Part shown: piece by piece, positions 48,640-61,435 of the stretch
How the letters are laid out: each line of letters starts with the position of its first letter
How positions within the stretch are numbered: the first letter of the stretch is position 1
Position numbers and translations under genes: made by a program
From: Fomes fomentarius
Lineage: Eukaryota > Basidiomycota > Agaricomycetes > Polyporales > Polyporaceae
Direction: 5' to 3'
Assembly (NCBI GenBank): GCA_022606135.1
Contig: JABYQN010000002.1
Location: 3,720,001 to 3,784,000, forward strand
DNA: 64,000 bases
The notes under the pieces: generated by a model
What the model saw: the letters and a program-made list of their open reading frames with translations, nothing else
Database searches by the model: none
Told to the model about the DNA's origin: nothing

Positions 48640-49398
48640 TTAGGCAACGAGAGAGCCACGGTATCCATCACCACGGCGTGAAGCAGAGATCCCCCTGAAG
48701 AATACAACCAAAAGCGCAAAAGTCACGAAAAGCCTGTCAGAAGAAGTGTTAGTCCAATAATGATGGGCGACGAGAATTGCTCTTCATATCCTCAGACGTA
48801 CCAAATAAGCCATGCAAAGCCCTCCAAAGCGTTCAGCTGTCCGCAGTATGTGATGTGGCCGCCACTGTGTCATCATAAGTTTCATGGGTACGGAGGGCCG
48901 AAAGACACGGGCGGCGGCGTACGCGTACTACTTACCTGCAGTTCAGTCCGCCGCCAAGCGCAGCAGTGATCGCAGCCGCTCCCGCCGTCCAGAATAGCCA
49001 GGTCAGCATCAGGCTACGCGTCGCAGCAGTTAACACAATTCTAATGGTTCAACAAATGCACGGTTTCACTCACTAGACAGCATGACTGAGAACGCTAGTC
49101 AAGATGCCGCCAGTCGGAGAGTGGATGAAGAGCGCGAAGTAGAAGAGGGAGAAGAAGATCGTCCAGCATGAGGTGAAGAGCAGGAACCGTGTGCGGTCGC
49201 GCACGGCGGCGGAAAGGTAGTCGTGCCGGAGGTTGAATCTACTGACAAGCCAGGCGGAGTCCGCGAGCTATGCGGTTCCGGTATGAACCTCGTGGAGGGC
49301 ATGCGAAACATGATACAAAGGTGGCGACGTACCTCGATAATACTGAAGAGGATTATGAGGCCGAACACCACTGCGCGAGGGGCCGATCGAGAGGACAT
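48640..49398 (-). CDS. MARVEL-domain-like four-span membrane protein, 164 aa
   Basis: Five exons, 49398-49333, 49267-49074, 49013-48936, 48864-48802 and 48733-48640 (495 nt). The four hydrophobic segments lie near residues 9-22, 49-69, 87-107 and 128-146. Loop 1 contains AWLVSRFNLRHDY and VRDRTRF; after span 2 comes HSPTGG, and span 3 (LMLTWLFWTAGAAAITAALGG) is followed by a Cys-containing loop (NCSGGHITYCGQLNALEGFAW). This is the pattern of fungal MARVEL-like proteins of the plasma membrane. They are thought to organise membrane domains; the exact role here is unknown. An ATG four codons upstream (49410) is also in frame. The tail is short and basic (SASRRGDGYRGSLVA). Confidence 0.85.
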
Positions 49399-50799
49399 TA
49401 TCAGCTCCATCTACAAAATACGGACGTCTGGACAGACGCACCGGTATGTCCGCGGCGCACATGCTTGTCGAAGTCAACCATGTCGTGCAAAGGGCGTAGG
49501 CGAGGTCGTAAGGCTGGTAGTTCGTGAAGGGCGGAGAGCAATAGAAGCCCGAGCGGAGGAGATGAGAGCAATGGTGAGAGATTATGTGCAAGTATCTGCG
49601 GAGGGCGTGCGAGGACTTCAGCGTGGAATGCGGCTGGCGGCCCCATGAGGCGCGTGACGTCACTGCCTCTTATGGCTATGGCGGGATCAGCGTAAGCCGC
49701 CGCAGTAGCCACCCGCAGTACTTACGAAGCCGCGCTCTCTGACGATATGCACACTTACAACCCACCACAGCCCAGCACGTCCGTATGACGGTCAGTGTCA
49801 AGTCATGGCGGGGAACGCTCAAGCACATGCTTCAAGTTACTTCGTGTCTTGCGAGATGACGACGACCGTGGTGCATAGGTCGAACTCGGGCTGTCCAGAA
49901 GCCGGTCGTCTAATACATCGTGGGTACGTCCGTGCCCCCAGTCAGTGTTATTGTATCATCCTGGCCTGAATATGAACTCGCCGGAGCCTTAGGCTGTCGA
50001 CCAATGTAGACGGAACATGAACATATCACACTTCCGATGCAGCCGGTTTGCTCACATACCCCGCATGACCGTCATCAGATGCCGAGCTGTGGTGAAGACC
50101 ATCTAGACCTGCCAGAGTACTGTCGGATGCCGAAGGACGTCGAGTGGAGTCGTAGCTTGAGGTGCCACCTCCTTTGAGTTGCTCCTTTGGCCAATGGAAG
50201 CGGATGGATGACCACTTGCTGCCGACACCAGAGCTTACTTATGTCCTTGTCCTTGTAAGTCTCACGATCTGGCATCTTCTGCATCATCATGTTTGCCTAC
50301 GATACTACCAGGTAGTGCGCGCCACGCTGTGATAGTTGGCCCTGCATTCTGCCCGTGTCAATAACGAATGTTTATAATTTGCAAGAACTTCAACTCCTGT
50401 ATCAGCGTGAACAAGTGCATTAAAGGAATGGTCTACGGAGAAAGAGGACTTGCGGTTCACTTGACTGAACTCGTATGTATGTAGTAAAACAGCGGTGCAC
50501 GACGAAGGAAGAGATAACGATGAACGAGAGTAACTGTTAGATACCAAACGGCGACAAATGACAAACCAGCGTGCGAGAGAGGGGGAGCAGAAAGTCATCA
50601 ACGGTCCAAGTGAGTGTGTACTTACAGTGAAGAGCGGCGAATAATAGCTATAGATGAGGTGCATACGGATATGATAACGCGAAGCGTCTGCGAGTAGAGC
50701 ATGTCGAGAGTCGAGAGCGCAACCAACCAGGGCCTCGAGCAATTACATCTTCCATCCTGAACCCAATCCACAGCCAGAGAAATCCGGCCGCCCCCGGGA
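49399..50799. other. Intergenic
   Basis: 1.4 kb between the MARVEL gene start and the AGC kinase stop, both minus strand. A 145-codon ORF at 50305-50742 lacks any family signal. No gene called. Confidence 0.55.
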
Positions 50800-53700
50800 C
50801 TACCGTGGCGACTGGAAGATGGAGAGCACCTTCTCCGCGCCCTCCTTGTACTTCTTCAGCACCTTGTTCTTTTGCTGCTTCTCCTCGTCGGCCCCATTCG
50901 TTGCGTGCGTCACCGCGCTCCCCTTGATTGTGTCTCCTCCGAGGTCCCCGTTGACAGATTGGTCCGAGGTGTCGCTCGGAGTACCCATGGAGATTGCCGA
51001 CTCTTTCGACTTCAGCGATGGCGTCATAGCAGTCTGGGATTGGGAGGGGGTAAGAAGGCCCACACTTGATACTGTCGACGCTGCGGATAGCGTAGCCGAA
51101 GTTGAGTGTGCTAGTGACTTCGCAGAGCGAGAGGACGGCGGAGGGCTCTTCTGACGGAGGAACTGTTTGGGGTGCTTGCGGAAGGTCAAGCCCGGTGTCC
51201 GACCGCGACGATGCTTGTCCGAAGGAGTAGGCGACCCAGAGACTCCTAAATCGTTGAGACTGGACTCCACCGACACACCAGAGAAGGAGCGGGGTGTGGA
51301 TCTTCGTGGTGTGCTCTTGCGGAAGACGGCGAGCTTGTACCGGTCGACGACACCGCGGGCGAACAAGCTGGTACCCTTCGCGCCATTGCGCTCCTCGACG
51401 AGCACACCGCCGGCCTCGACAAAGTCCCAATCGTCTTCGTCCTCATCGCGCTCTGTAGCGCCCTCGTCCTCTGTTGTCATATCTGGGAGGTCCTTGTCCA
51501 GAGCGGGGATGCCAGACTTTTCCCTGCGGTTGCGGCCCTGCTTCGTTGAACGAATCTTGGGAGCAGTCTTGACGTTCGCATCCTCGGCCGTGCGAGTAGC
51601 CGCTGCGGCCGCAGCAGCCTCTGCAGAAGAGACCGTAGTAGCTGGCGCCTGGTCCGGGTTCTGGTCCTGGTCATGGTTCTGACTTGACGGAGGCGTGACA
51701 GGCTCCAGTTTTGGCACCACATCCGGCAACATCTCCGTCTGTACAGGGAGGGCAGCAGGCCGAGCTTCTGGAGTCTTGGGCTCTCCGACGTCCTCTGGCA
51801 CAGGCACCTCTTCCACATCGGGTTTTGAGCTCGTGCCGAGCTCGTCTGGCAGGAGGTCGTCGAGACTTGGGCCGCTGACCGACTCCTCGTCTTCTTCGTC
51901 CTCATCTTCGCCGTCCCCGTCTTCATCCTCATCATCCAGGATAACCGAATGCCGACCCTTGAACGAGTACCCATCGAAGACGTCGACAGATTCATCCTCA
52001 ACAGGGTGCACGGACGGACTGCGCGACTGTGATGGTGTTGTGGCTGAGTCCTCGCCGTCGGTACGCTCCTGGTCCGTGTCCGCGCCTTCCTCGTTCTCGT
52101 CGTTGATCACAGGTTCCATTCCCAAGAAGGTATCATCGAAGTTCTGGGTATCGGACGCATTCGATGGATCGATAGGAGGAATATAGGGGGCTAAAAAGGA
52201 AGACATGAGCCAACTATGTGGAACGAGACCAGTAGACACTTACGTATGTAACGTTTATAATACACATGAGACCAGTCACTGCAAGATTGACCCAGCAGTG
52301 AGGAACAGCACGTGTAAAGTAAAAGGACACGTACATCATTGAGAAGTAGGGATGCTTCTTGATCCGCGGTTCCTTCATCCTGAGTGCAGGGTTCCGTTGA
52401 AGCAACTGGATGGGGCATTTTAGATCACAGCCGACGATCACCCAAGATATAAAGCAACGATGACGTACGCCACGAATCAAACTCTTCGTATCCTGGTCCA
52501 TGGTCCTGTCCTCCGGGAATGTAAGTTCATCCTGCAATACCCTGTAATACATGTCCGAGTGGTTCTCCGCCCAGAATGGGGTCTGTGATGACGTTGAGCT
52601 ACATCGCCTAGCGCGAACCTTGGACGACAACTTACGATACCAGTGAGCATCTCGTACAGCATCGTACCAAAGCTCCACCAGTCAACCTCGTAGCTGTATG
52701 ACAGCCCTTGGATGACTTCCGGTGCAAGGTACTCTGCCGTACCACAGAATGTGGTTGTCGTGTCATTGGAACCCGCAGTCCACCGATCGTTGGCAATGTC
52801 TCCCTTCATCCAGTGAGGGGATGCCGGTGGTGACGAACCTTCCAAGAAGTCTCCCCTCGACCCTGACGGCGTTGGGGGTGCTGTGATTGCGGCTGTTCGT
52901 CGTGGGAACTCCTTTGAGAGACCGAAGTCCGTAAGGACAATATGACCGTCGGCACCGATGAGGATGTTCTCAGGCTTCAGGTCACGGTAGATGACGCCAG
53001 CTGCGTGCAGGCCCTCCACGCCCTCGACGATCTCCGCAGCATAGAACCGCGCACGATCCCGTCCGAGCCGGCCCCAGCGAGCCAATTGTGTCGCGAGGTC
53101 ACCGCCAGGATGGAAGTCCTATGAAATGGTCGTCGGCCAAAGCTACAATGAGAATACAGTGAGATACGCACCATGACGAGGAACAGGTTCTCTCTATCGT
53201 GAAAACTGAACCACAGCTTGACCACAAACGGGTCGGTGTTCTCTGCTGCCATCCGTTTAAGTACCGCCTGCTCCGTGAGCGTGTGCTGGAGTTCTTGGTG
53301 GGCCAGTACATGACGCTTCGTGATAGCCTTGAGCGCATACACGTCCTGGGACGGCTTGTGGCGGACGAGCAACACCTTACCTGCGCAACCCTTTCCGAGC
53401 ACACGCATCATCTCGAAGTCGTCGATGACAACCTTGCGCTGAGATTTCTTCTCGCTATTGGGGTCCCTTGACTTCGCACGCTTCTTGCGCGCAGAACGGC
53501 CATCTGTGGTGGAGATAGACGAGTCGTCCCCGGTTTGTGATGCGTTAGAAGGAGTAGAGTATATGCGCAAGCTCCGCGTCGTCGGATCCGCGGACTGAGA
53601 GCGTTGTTTGCGAGGATTGCCCGCGTCCGACTGTACCGGTGTGTGCGGAACGTTATCATCCTCGTCCTCAACATCGCCGTTCGTGGCCGCCGTCTCATCC

Positions 53701-55201
53701 TTGGACTCTTGAATTGTTCCAGTGGAAGGTTTGGGAGACATTGGGGTGGGTGCACGGTCTTCGGGTCCCTCCGCAGTTGCATCCTCCTCATTGACATCCT
53801 CCGTAATACCACTAGCGGTTTCTGAGCCCTCACCTCCAGTTGCCTCAGACCTGACGCTCTCGCTATCCAAGACGACCTGGCTGATGGAGCGGGTCATCTC
53901 CGTCGTATTACCATGGCTGACGTGCGCCGCGAGGTCAGACCGGACCCGCTTGATCGCGCGCTCCGCCCGCACACTCTGGAGGTCGTCCGTGCGAACCCTT
54001 ACAAACCGCTTCCACGCACGGCTTTGACGTAAGCTGGGGTCGTTTGCCAATGTTGTCAGGTACGCTGCGAGGCCAGTGATGACCTTGCTGTTCGAAGCCG
54101 CCAGTGCAGAGATATCCTCGCCGTTCTCCCCTATTTCTGCGAACGGATCGTTGATCTCCGTTGTTGGCGTGGCTATGGGTGACTGAGCAATCGAAGGTGT
54201 CGTACTGGACGCTGTGCTGCTCGACAGGCTGCTCGGAGGCTGCTGCTTCTGGCCGGACGCCTGGCGTGAGTTGGCAATCTTGTTACTAGACGGAGACGCT
54301 AGCCGAGAGAGCGTGTTCAAGAACATAGACTTGCGCTTTGGGGGTGTGGGGAGCAAGGAGGCGTCAATCGGCGGCGAAGGCATCTTGTACCCAGGGAAGT
54401 TGTCGCGAAGCTTGACATGCAGCTCGACAATTTCTTGTGCCGTGCGGGTGAGAGTGAGATTATGCGTGGGGGCTGTAGGAACATTGTCAGTAAGAATCAG
54501 CTCAGGGCGGTGCATCGCGGACAAGAAGGCCAGAACCCTCCTTATGACAAGAGCCAACAAGAAAGTCTATGATTGTACCTATATGGTAAGCACCCCGGGG
54601 TCGGGGATGCGACGCCAACCGGCGTTCAGAAGCCCAGGGGACGGCTACGAGTGCTCACACCGATTCTGGCGGCCATCCATGACACTCACACTAGCCTCAG
54701 ACTTGTGGGCTATTGGACAGGAGATACGGCCACAGCTCCACAAACACGAACATGACAGAAAGGAATAACGCCCGAATTAACACCTCTCAACGTGGATTAC
54801 GAATGTGTGGTTTAAGCCGTCTAGAACATGCAACCATGCAAACACGACAGACAAAGGCCTATTCTGCACCATGCGGCAGGCAGCCTACAGAGCGGTGCAA
54901 AGGCGACGATGACAGGCAGTCAATAGTCATGCGATAGTTTAACTACGCCAAAGTTGCACGCCTATAAGCCGCCTATAGCCCGGTGCGGTGCCCAGAGTGA
55001 AAGCACGGTGCAGGTCCGACAGTAAAGGCACAGAAAGAGGACGGAAGCAAGAGACACAACGGGTGACTCACTCTTAATGTAGAGACTGTACGAGCTCGGA
55101 TCGTGAGGTGTCTCCGCTGCGCTGACCGCCCATGGACCCTCCTCCAACCGCGATCTCCGTCCGGTCAAGACCTGGGGTGCGACGATGTTCTTTCCGGGCA
55201 T
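50800..55201 (-). CDS. PX-like/AGC-family Ser/Thr kinase, 1174 aa
   Basis: Seven exons: 55201-55072, 54472-53172, 53118-52636, 52582-52469, 52405-52335, 52278-52244 and 52190-50800 (3525 nt). Residues about 25-190 look like a PX-type lipid-binding region (VELHVKLRDNFPGYKMP, then LAAYLTTLANDPSLRQSRAWKRFV) with a disordered insertion. A Ser/Glu-rich linker leads to the kinase domain: LGKGCAGKVLLV, ALKAITK, YRDLKPEN (Asp near 523), DFG (near 541), a ~45-residue insertion before FCGTAEYLAPE, and VDWWSFGTMLYEML. The AGC tail follows (IPPYIPPIDPSNASDTQNFD), then a long acidic and Ser-rich C-terminus. All catalytic residues are intact. It probably acts in membrane or phosphoinositide-linked signalling (inference). 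Intron 1 is 599 nt and contains a dispersed repeat. The start at 55201 is provisional because an upstream exon is possible. Confidence 0.85.
54843..54999. repeat. Dispersed repeat, copy B, inside a kinase intron
   Basis: Second copy of the repeat at 46810-46987, same orientation. The core (54866-54986) has inverted ends GCACCATGCGGCAGGC and, reverse-complemented, GCACCGGGCTATAGGC. It lies wholly within intron 1 (54473-55071) of the PX-AGC kinase gene. Confidence 0.75.
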
Positions 55202-56477
55202 GTCCGACGATGAGTTGGCGGTTTGGGGGCGTTCAGTGTTGGCTTAAGTACGGAGGTCAAAGAAAGAACGGTTTCGCAACGATCGGGCCCTACGTTGTCT
55301 GCCTTTGGCGCTGTAGCCAGTTACTATATCGACGCTCCGTCGTGTGAACAAGTGTTGTGTACCGTCCTTTGCGGTGCGTTCGGGCTTCTGCGCGCGGCCT
55401 TTGCGGGGTGTGTCTAGACCTAGGACGGATGCGAATTTGACTCTGTGGGGCTCGTTGAGCGACTGTTGTGGCGGAGATGAGCGGAGGACGGTGAGCATGC
55501 AGAGTTTGGCGGGGAGCGAGTTGTGCGGCGCAAGAGCGGCGACGGAAGGACGGCGGAAGGGAGAGAGAGGGATACAGAAAAAAAATCAGAAGAAGAAAGT
55601 AGCTAGGCGCAGGGGAGGTTGTTGCGTGGGCTTGAAGCGTGCAGGCCACGAGTTGGAAAGGATCCGAAGGCGAGCGATGCCTCGTGGCCGTCGTGCTCGC
55701 GGATCCGCGCCTAGCTTTGGGGACGTCGACAACGATGTGCAGATGATTAGACTTGTGAGCGAATGTATGCGTGCGACAGAGACAAGAAGGTAGAGATGGT
55801 GGTGGGAGGGTGAGTTTTGGCTAAGTTCAAGAAGTTGGCCTATGCTACCAGCGCCAATTGCCCCTGACTGCAGGCTCATGATAATTATTGATCATGACAA
55901 TAGTGATATCGCAACAAACAGCGAGTTCTAGCACACCATCTCAGCAGCACAAATCCAGAATAGGGCCTTTGCATGCTAGCTACCATTGAATCTGCATCTC
56001 AGACCTGGCCTGGTCTCATCGCCAAGAGAGAGAACCGTATAAGAGACTAGAATTCTCAGAGAGTTAAATGTCGCTGCTGGACATCACCGGCGGACTCGTC
56101 GTTGATATGTATCTGGCCTCTGACCCCTGATATGCGAGGCGATGACGGCGATGCCATCGTCGAAGTCGAAGCCAGTCCACCGCCTCCTCTCAACGTTCGT
56201 CCCACCCGCCGCCGTGACAGTCCAAATCCAAGAGACCCAGATAGGACATCTCACATCCTTCTAAATCTGAAGTTGAAGTTACTGCGGCGCAGACCTGGGA
56301 CTCTGTTCTCATGATCGCGGTAAAATCGGACGGTCCAAAGAAGTTCGTGAATTTTGAATATTTCGAACTACACAAGCAGTGGTTTATAATTATACAGATC
56401 CAAAAGCGTTGCAAGAAAACTGAAGGAAAGTGTCCATAAGTCCATCGAGAATCCTCCCCCTCCGCTCCTATTTATGT
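55202..56477. other. Intergenic with pyrimidine-rich tract
   Basis: 1.3 kb between the AGC kinase start and the LAM gene stop. On the minus strand 55558-55607 is a long pyrimidine tract, as often found near transcription starts in basidiomycetes. A 61-codon plus-strand ORF (MRGDDGDAIVEVEA..., ending 56314) is weakly coding-like but unsupported. Confidence 0.5.
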
Positions 56478-59400
56478 TTATGATAGCGAGTCAAGCGGCT
56501 CCAGACTCTCCCTGATGTGAGAGATCCGTTGCTCAACGAGGTCCAGCTGGACGTTGATCGCACCAATCTCCTCTTTCCAATCGCCACGAGCTAACGGGGC
56601 CTGACCAATACCACCAAGACCGCCAACAACACCCACGACGCCAGCAGGACCGCGCGTTTGCAGCAGCTCCTCCCAGAGCGCGGTGACGATGCCCTGGACC
56701 CATTTCTCGCGCTCCTCGGTCTTGCGCATCTCCTTGCGGCGGCCGGCCTCCTCTCGGCTTCCCATGATGGAGAGCGTCCAAAAGTTGGAGATGACGAGGA
56801 AGACGATGACGAACCAGAGCATGGTCGTCGACGAGGACTGGTCCCACGCGTCGTGGATCAGCTCCAGCGCGCCCTCGGTGCTCCGCTTCCCGACGTTGAA
56901 CGCCCCCGCGAAGGTGTCGTACGCCCACTGCAGTGACCGCTGGTTCCGCTCGTGCTCGCGCTCCTTCCGCACCTCGTCCTCGCTCTGCAGCCGCGTCGGT
57001 GTAAGCGGGATCTGCTCCGTCGTCGCTTGCGCCGTCTCTTCGACCTCCGCGACGTCGATGCCCTCGGGCACGAACTCAGCGCGATGCTCGTGAATGTACT
57101 GGCGCATCGCCTCCTCCAGCTGGACGTGATACGTCTTCTGCCCGCTGATGCACGACTTTTCGATTATGCCTGCGGAATGTGTCGTTCAACATGCTGCTAC
57201 TGTGTTGCAATGCAAAGATCATGTCACTCACCTTTGATGTAACTGCGCCCACTCCACTCCACTTGCGTGGTGACGAGCACCTTGCTCGACACACTGCTCG
57301 CCCAAGTGATACACGTCCGCGTCTTGACTGAGAACGCCCCTCCACTGGGCACCTCAGGCGTGCGCGTGGTAGTAAGCATGATCACAAACTCGTCGAAATC
57401 GCAGTGCACTGTCTCGTCCCGGAGCTCACACCTCGTCTGCTTCGGGCCAATGCTCCCATTCAGCGGCTTGATGTACGTCATGTTACGCGCCAGCAGCTTC
57501 GGGTCCTCCGTCGGCGTCCAGTCCGATATTTGTATGTCTTCCAACGTTACCCTCCGTCAGCCATTGTGATACTCCTGGAACAGATAGCGCAACGCACCTA
57601 GCAGCTTCTGGTTCTCCCGCATAAAGTCCTTCATGAACCCGCTCGTGAACATCAGGTTGTATATCTTCTCTGGTGCCCCGGGGAAGACTGCCTCCATCGC
57701 CACCTCCGGATAATGCTTGCCGCAACTGCACTGTGTGACCTTGTTTGCAATTTTCTTCTTCGGGGCCCCGTTCGGCGACCCTTCTGCAACGCTGCTGCCC
57801 TCGTCATTGTCAAGCGAGCCGCGCGGACTGACGCGCTGCGAGCCCATGGACGAGTCTTCGGGGCGCGCTAGCCGCCAAACGTTGTAGAGCACGTCGTAGG
57901 TAGTGTCGCGGGCGAGGAAGGAGGTGAAAGTGTACTTGGCCGTGCGCGTCGAGAGCTGTATCGCGTTCGGAATAACGAAGGCCGTCATCCGCTTCTCAAG
58001 CGAGATCACTTCGAACATGGGAATCGACAGCTGTGCGACCATGTCATGACGCGAGCCGGTGCAGATAGAAGCGATGGGGAGACGTTAGTGTGTGCGATGA
58101 GGGTGAGACGCACCGCCGAGGGCACTTACATCTGTGATCCATCCAAAGATGTTCGCGTGGAAGCACACGTGATTCTCCGAGATGTACAGCCGGCCTTGGA
58201 TCAAAATCTCGCGCTGCAGGGCACATCCATAGTCTACCGCACCTCAATTGAGCACCCGTGGTGGCGTAGGAGGGAAGGATAAGCTCACCTTCAATGAGAT
58301 AGTCACCCTCGGGGACGGTGGGGAAAAGCTCGTGGAAATCCTGGTTGCGTTTGTTGCTCGCGACAGCGAAGCCAGTGACCGGAATATCCTCAGGGTCCAG
58401 GTCGAGCTCGTCGCTGTCCGACTCCTCGCTGACCGAATCGTCGTGCCCTGAATGGAAGGACTCCCGATCTGAATAGTCGCTCCCGACGTAATTCATTGAG
58501 CCGCCGCGTGGGCGCGCCATCTCCGTGGATGTGCGGCCACGGGCGGAGGTCGCATTCGTTTCCGCAGGCGCAGGGGAGATTTGGGGGAGGTTCATGCCAG
58601 GGTTCGCCATGGCGAGCCCCGAGGCGGCGAGTGCAGAGGCAAGACCAGTGTTCTTGCGTGAGCTAGACTTGCCGGACGCAGATGACAAAGTGGGGCCCGA
58701 CGTGGCCGAGGTGGGGACAGGGGGTATAGGCGTGCCCTGGTTCGACCCACGTCGCCACGGTCGCCGTTTCTTACTGGCTGCGCTCCCCGTGGACTTGATG
58801 GAGACAGCGTCAGAGTTATCAGGTACGCTGAGCGACGACCCAAAGCTCGTTGTCGTCATGCTCACTGACATCGGGTGTGGGAGCGGAACCTCGTGGGTGA
58901 GCCCCGTCGGGGACTCGACCAGCGTGCTGCCCTCCAAGTGTGCGGGGGGCGAGGGCGGATACGGGGCGGATATCGAGCGGTCATGGCGAGAGGACGTCTG
59001 GGAGGACTGGGGCGAGTCGCGAGAAGGAAGCATGATACTCAGCTTGCTTCGCAGACTCTTGTTCGACGACGTATGACGCAGCTCCTTCGGTGTCTGTAGG
59101 TGCGTCCCTTCTGCAACGGTCGCCGAGCGCGGATGATTGCTGCGCACACTGCCTGACTTGCTGCCCTGCTGCGACTTGTCCTTGTCGGCGCGCAGGTTGT
59201 CCGACGAGCGTGAATGCATGATTGAAGGAGTGGGATGGGAAGGCATGTGAACGAACGTAGTGGTTGCTGGAGTAGGTGTTGGCAAACCGTCGTCTGGCAA
59301 GTGGGCTGAAGGCGAAGGGGTGGAGGGCGAGACTGCGGGTAGCGATTGGACGCGCTTACGCGCGTCTTCGAATTTTGAATCGTCCGGAGCGAGCTCGCGA

Positions 59401-59699
59401 GAGGGCGGGGACGGGGAAGGCGGCGGAAGGCTACTGCCACTAATGCTAGGCGAAGGCGGGATGACTGTGACGTTGGGCCCAGAACCCGAGCTTTCATATC
59501 CTGCTTCGACGACTATCGTTGGCGGGCGACCATTCCCGTTCGCCTTCTCGACGCTGTTTTTCGCTGAGCTTTGGGACGAACTCATGCTGATGGATGGGTG
59601 ACGGCTCGAGGTGGGCGATTGGGGGGACGAGTTCGCGCTCGAGTTGCGTGAGTGGTTGCCAGACGGCTTCACGAGCTTGGAGAAGAATCCCGGAGCCAT
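56478..59699 (-). CDS. GRAM/VASt sterol-transfer protein, LAM/Ysp2 family, 981 aa
   Basis: Five exons, 59699-58289, 58233-58130, 58030-57598, 57537-57232 and 57169-56478 (2946 nt). Residues 1-430 are disordered and Ser/Pro-rich with basic patches. A GRAM domain follows (about 450-580: NQDFHELFPTVPEGDYLIEDYGCALQ-type start split here by an intron, LYISENHVCFHANIFGWITD, VISLEKRMTAFVIPNAI). The VASt domain spans about 625-800 (FPGAPEKIYNLMFTSGFM, ARNMTYIKPLNGSIGPKQT, CEL, VEWSGRSYIKG). One membrane span lies near 866-886 (LWFVIVFLVISNFWTLSIMG), then a coiled coil (VQLDLVEQRISHIRESLE). This is the Lam1-6/Aster architecture: an ER-anchored protein that moves sterol at ER-plasma membrane contacts. 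It has one VASt domain, like Lam5/6 or Lam1/3 rather than the two of yeast Ysp2. Confidence 0.9.
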
Positions 59700-60634
59700 A
59701 TTTTACCAATGCGTCGTCCGTAGCAGTATCACCAGCGGTCTCCCGATGTCCCTTATGTCCCTTCGTTACAAACTTGAAGTCGCACGGTTCGTGAAGAAGC
59801 CCGATGCACGCGAAGGCTAAAGCAAGCAGCGAAGCGTGAGGCTGCGGGGAAGGGGGAAGAGTGAAGAAGCGAGTGCAGCACAGTGAGTCGAGATGTGAGG
59901 TAGTACTTAAACTTGATAGTATTAGAGACGCGTGCTTGCGGATGTCGTGGAGCGCATCAGATTCAGAACCAATCCATCCCACGTCGGGCTTGTTTCTGGG
60001 CCCGTTGCGCGCAGCTCACGGTTCACCTACCAGCCCATCGCACGATGCACGGTTTCTCGTACAATCCCCTGTCTAGTCCTTGTACCGTTGAGCGGTAGGA
60101 TGGAACACTTGATCTCAAACTGCCTCATGGTGCGAAGGTTGAGCGAAGGTTGAGCGCAGCGCACGATGTGCGCGCGCACACAAAAGCGCGCAAGGACGAC
60201 GTGGTGCCTATCTCAGCCCTAATTTACAACGACTTTTCGAGTCATGTTCCGATTCCGCCCTGCGGTTCATACCTGTACATGATTACATGTAACACAAGGG
60301 CGCGATGTGCGGATGGGCAAAGGCGCCCGATGCCTCCAACGTCGGACCGACGATTGCAATCGAATTCAATGGATCCGGACCTGGCAATGCCTAGACGCAA
60401 TGAGTAGCGACGTCCCATATCCATCCATCCTGGGATGAACAAATTTGCTTTCTCTTGAGTCTTCACTGAGGGTTCGTATTGCTTCTTAGACTGGCAACTT
60501 GCAACAGTTATGGTTAATCTTACCAATGGATTGTCTCTATCTTAAGCCATAGTTAGACGCGCATCCCTTAGAACGTCGTATCGACTATTCAGCCTCTACC
60601 ACGTCATCCCTATACACCCCACACCCTCATCCCA
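59700..60634. other. Intergenic
   Basis: 0.9 kb upstream of the LAM gene. No gene recognised; it should contain the LAM promoter. Confidence 0.55.
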
Positions 60635-61435
60635 ATGCAAGGGTCGTTCCCCAGTCCCAGCAGACGTTCCCATTGGGAACATTCGGCCAAATCCCAACCA
60701 CGGGGATGGCACAGCACCAGTATGGTGCGCTGTCATACTTCGCTTCCGCCGGCACGTTCACACTGCCGATGGCAGGGCTTCAGCAACAACGCCCGACATA
60801 TGCTCAGCACGCTCCGCTGCCAGGAGGCATCCAACCAATTGATGCCGATTTCGTTGTTCAGCGGGGAGTGTCCGGACCAACGTACCATCCCCATGATGCA
60901 CCGCGGCAACTGTGACGTGCGTCGCATACGCTGACCACACCCTGTTGGCGCAACAGGACTTCCGCTTCCAACAGGCGTTGACTCGGGCTCGCGTCGAGCA
61001 GCAGCGCCTATACTATGAATGGTTCGAGTAACACCGCCAAGGGGGAGGGGAGCGACCACCGCATTAGCGGAGGTTCGCGAAGACAATCCGAAACTACAAG
61101 CACAAATAGAAAAGCTTGATGAGCGGCTTCAGCCAGCATGGTCCGAGGTGCACGGCTACCGTGCAAGAACTGTGCAGCTTGAAGAACAGCTCAAGGAACA
61201 GGAGTGGCGACGCGCCACGCCACGACGGGACCGTTACGGTCGACCGACACCACCACGCCGCTCCCAGTCGCCTCGGCGAGGACATCATCACGTCGCGGGT
61301 CTCGGCAAACGCGACGAACTGCATCGTCAAGAGCACCGACCAACCCAGAGGGAACGGCAGACCACATTAGCATCGAGTTCGTCGATGCCGGGGCCATCTC
61401 GACCACAGTCCTCGAAGGACCTGTCGCACACATGA
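60635..61435 (+). pseudogene. Decayed ORF cluster, coiled-coil fragment
   Basis: Several plus-strand ORF pieces with biased, protein-like composition follow each other in different frames. 60673-60915 is Gln/Pro/Ala-rich (MAGLQQQRPTYAQHAPLPGG). A short piece near 60955-61030 reads DFRFQQALTRARVEQQRLYY. 61019-61435 has a helical segment (KLQAQIEKLDERLQPAW, VQLEEQLKEQEWRR) and then an Arg/Ser/Pro-rich part. The stop codons between them are not removed by any phase-consistent intron I could find. This suggests a broken gene or an old element rather than an active one. I do not recognise the parent family. Confidence 0.3.

Noticed and set aside
50648..51430. 260-codon minus-strand ORF
   Set aside because: Shifted frame over the C-terminal exon of the AGC kinase; composition is Arg-rich shadow text.
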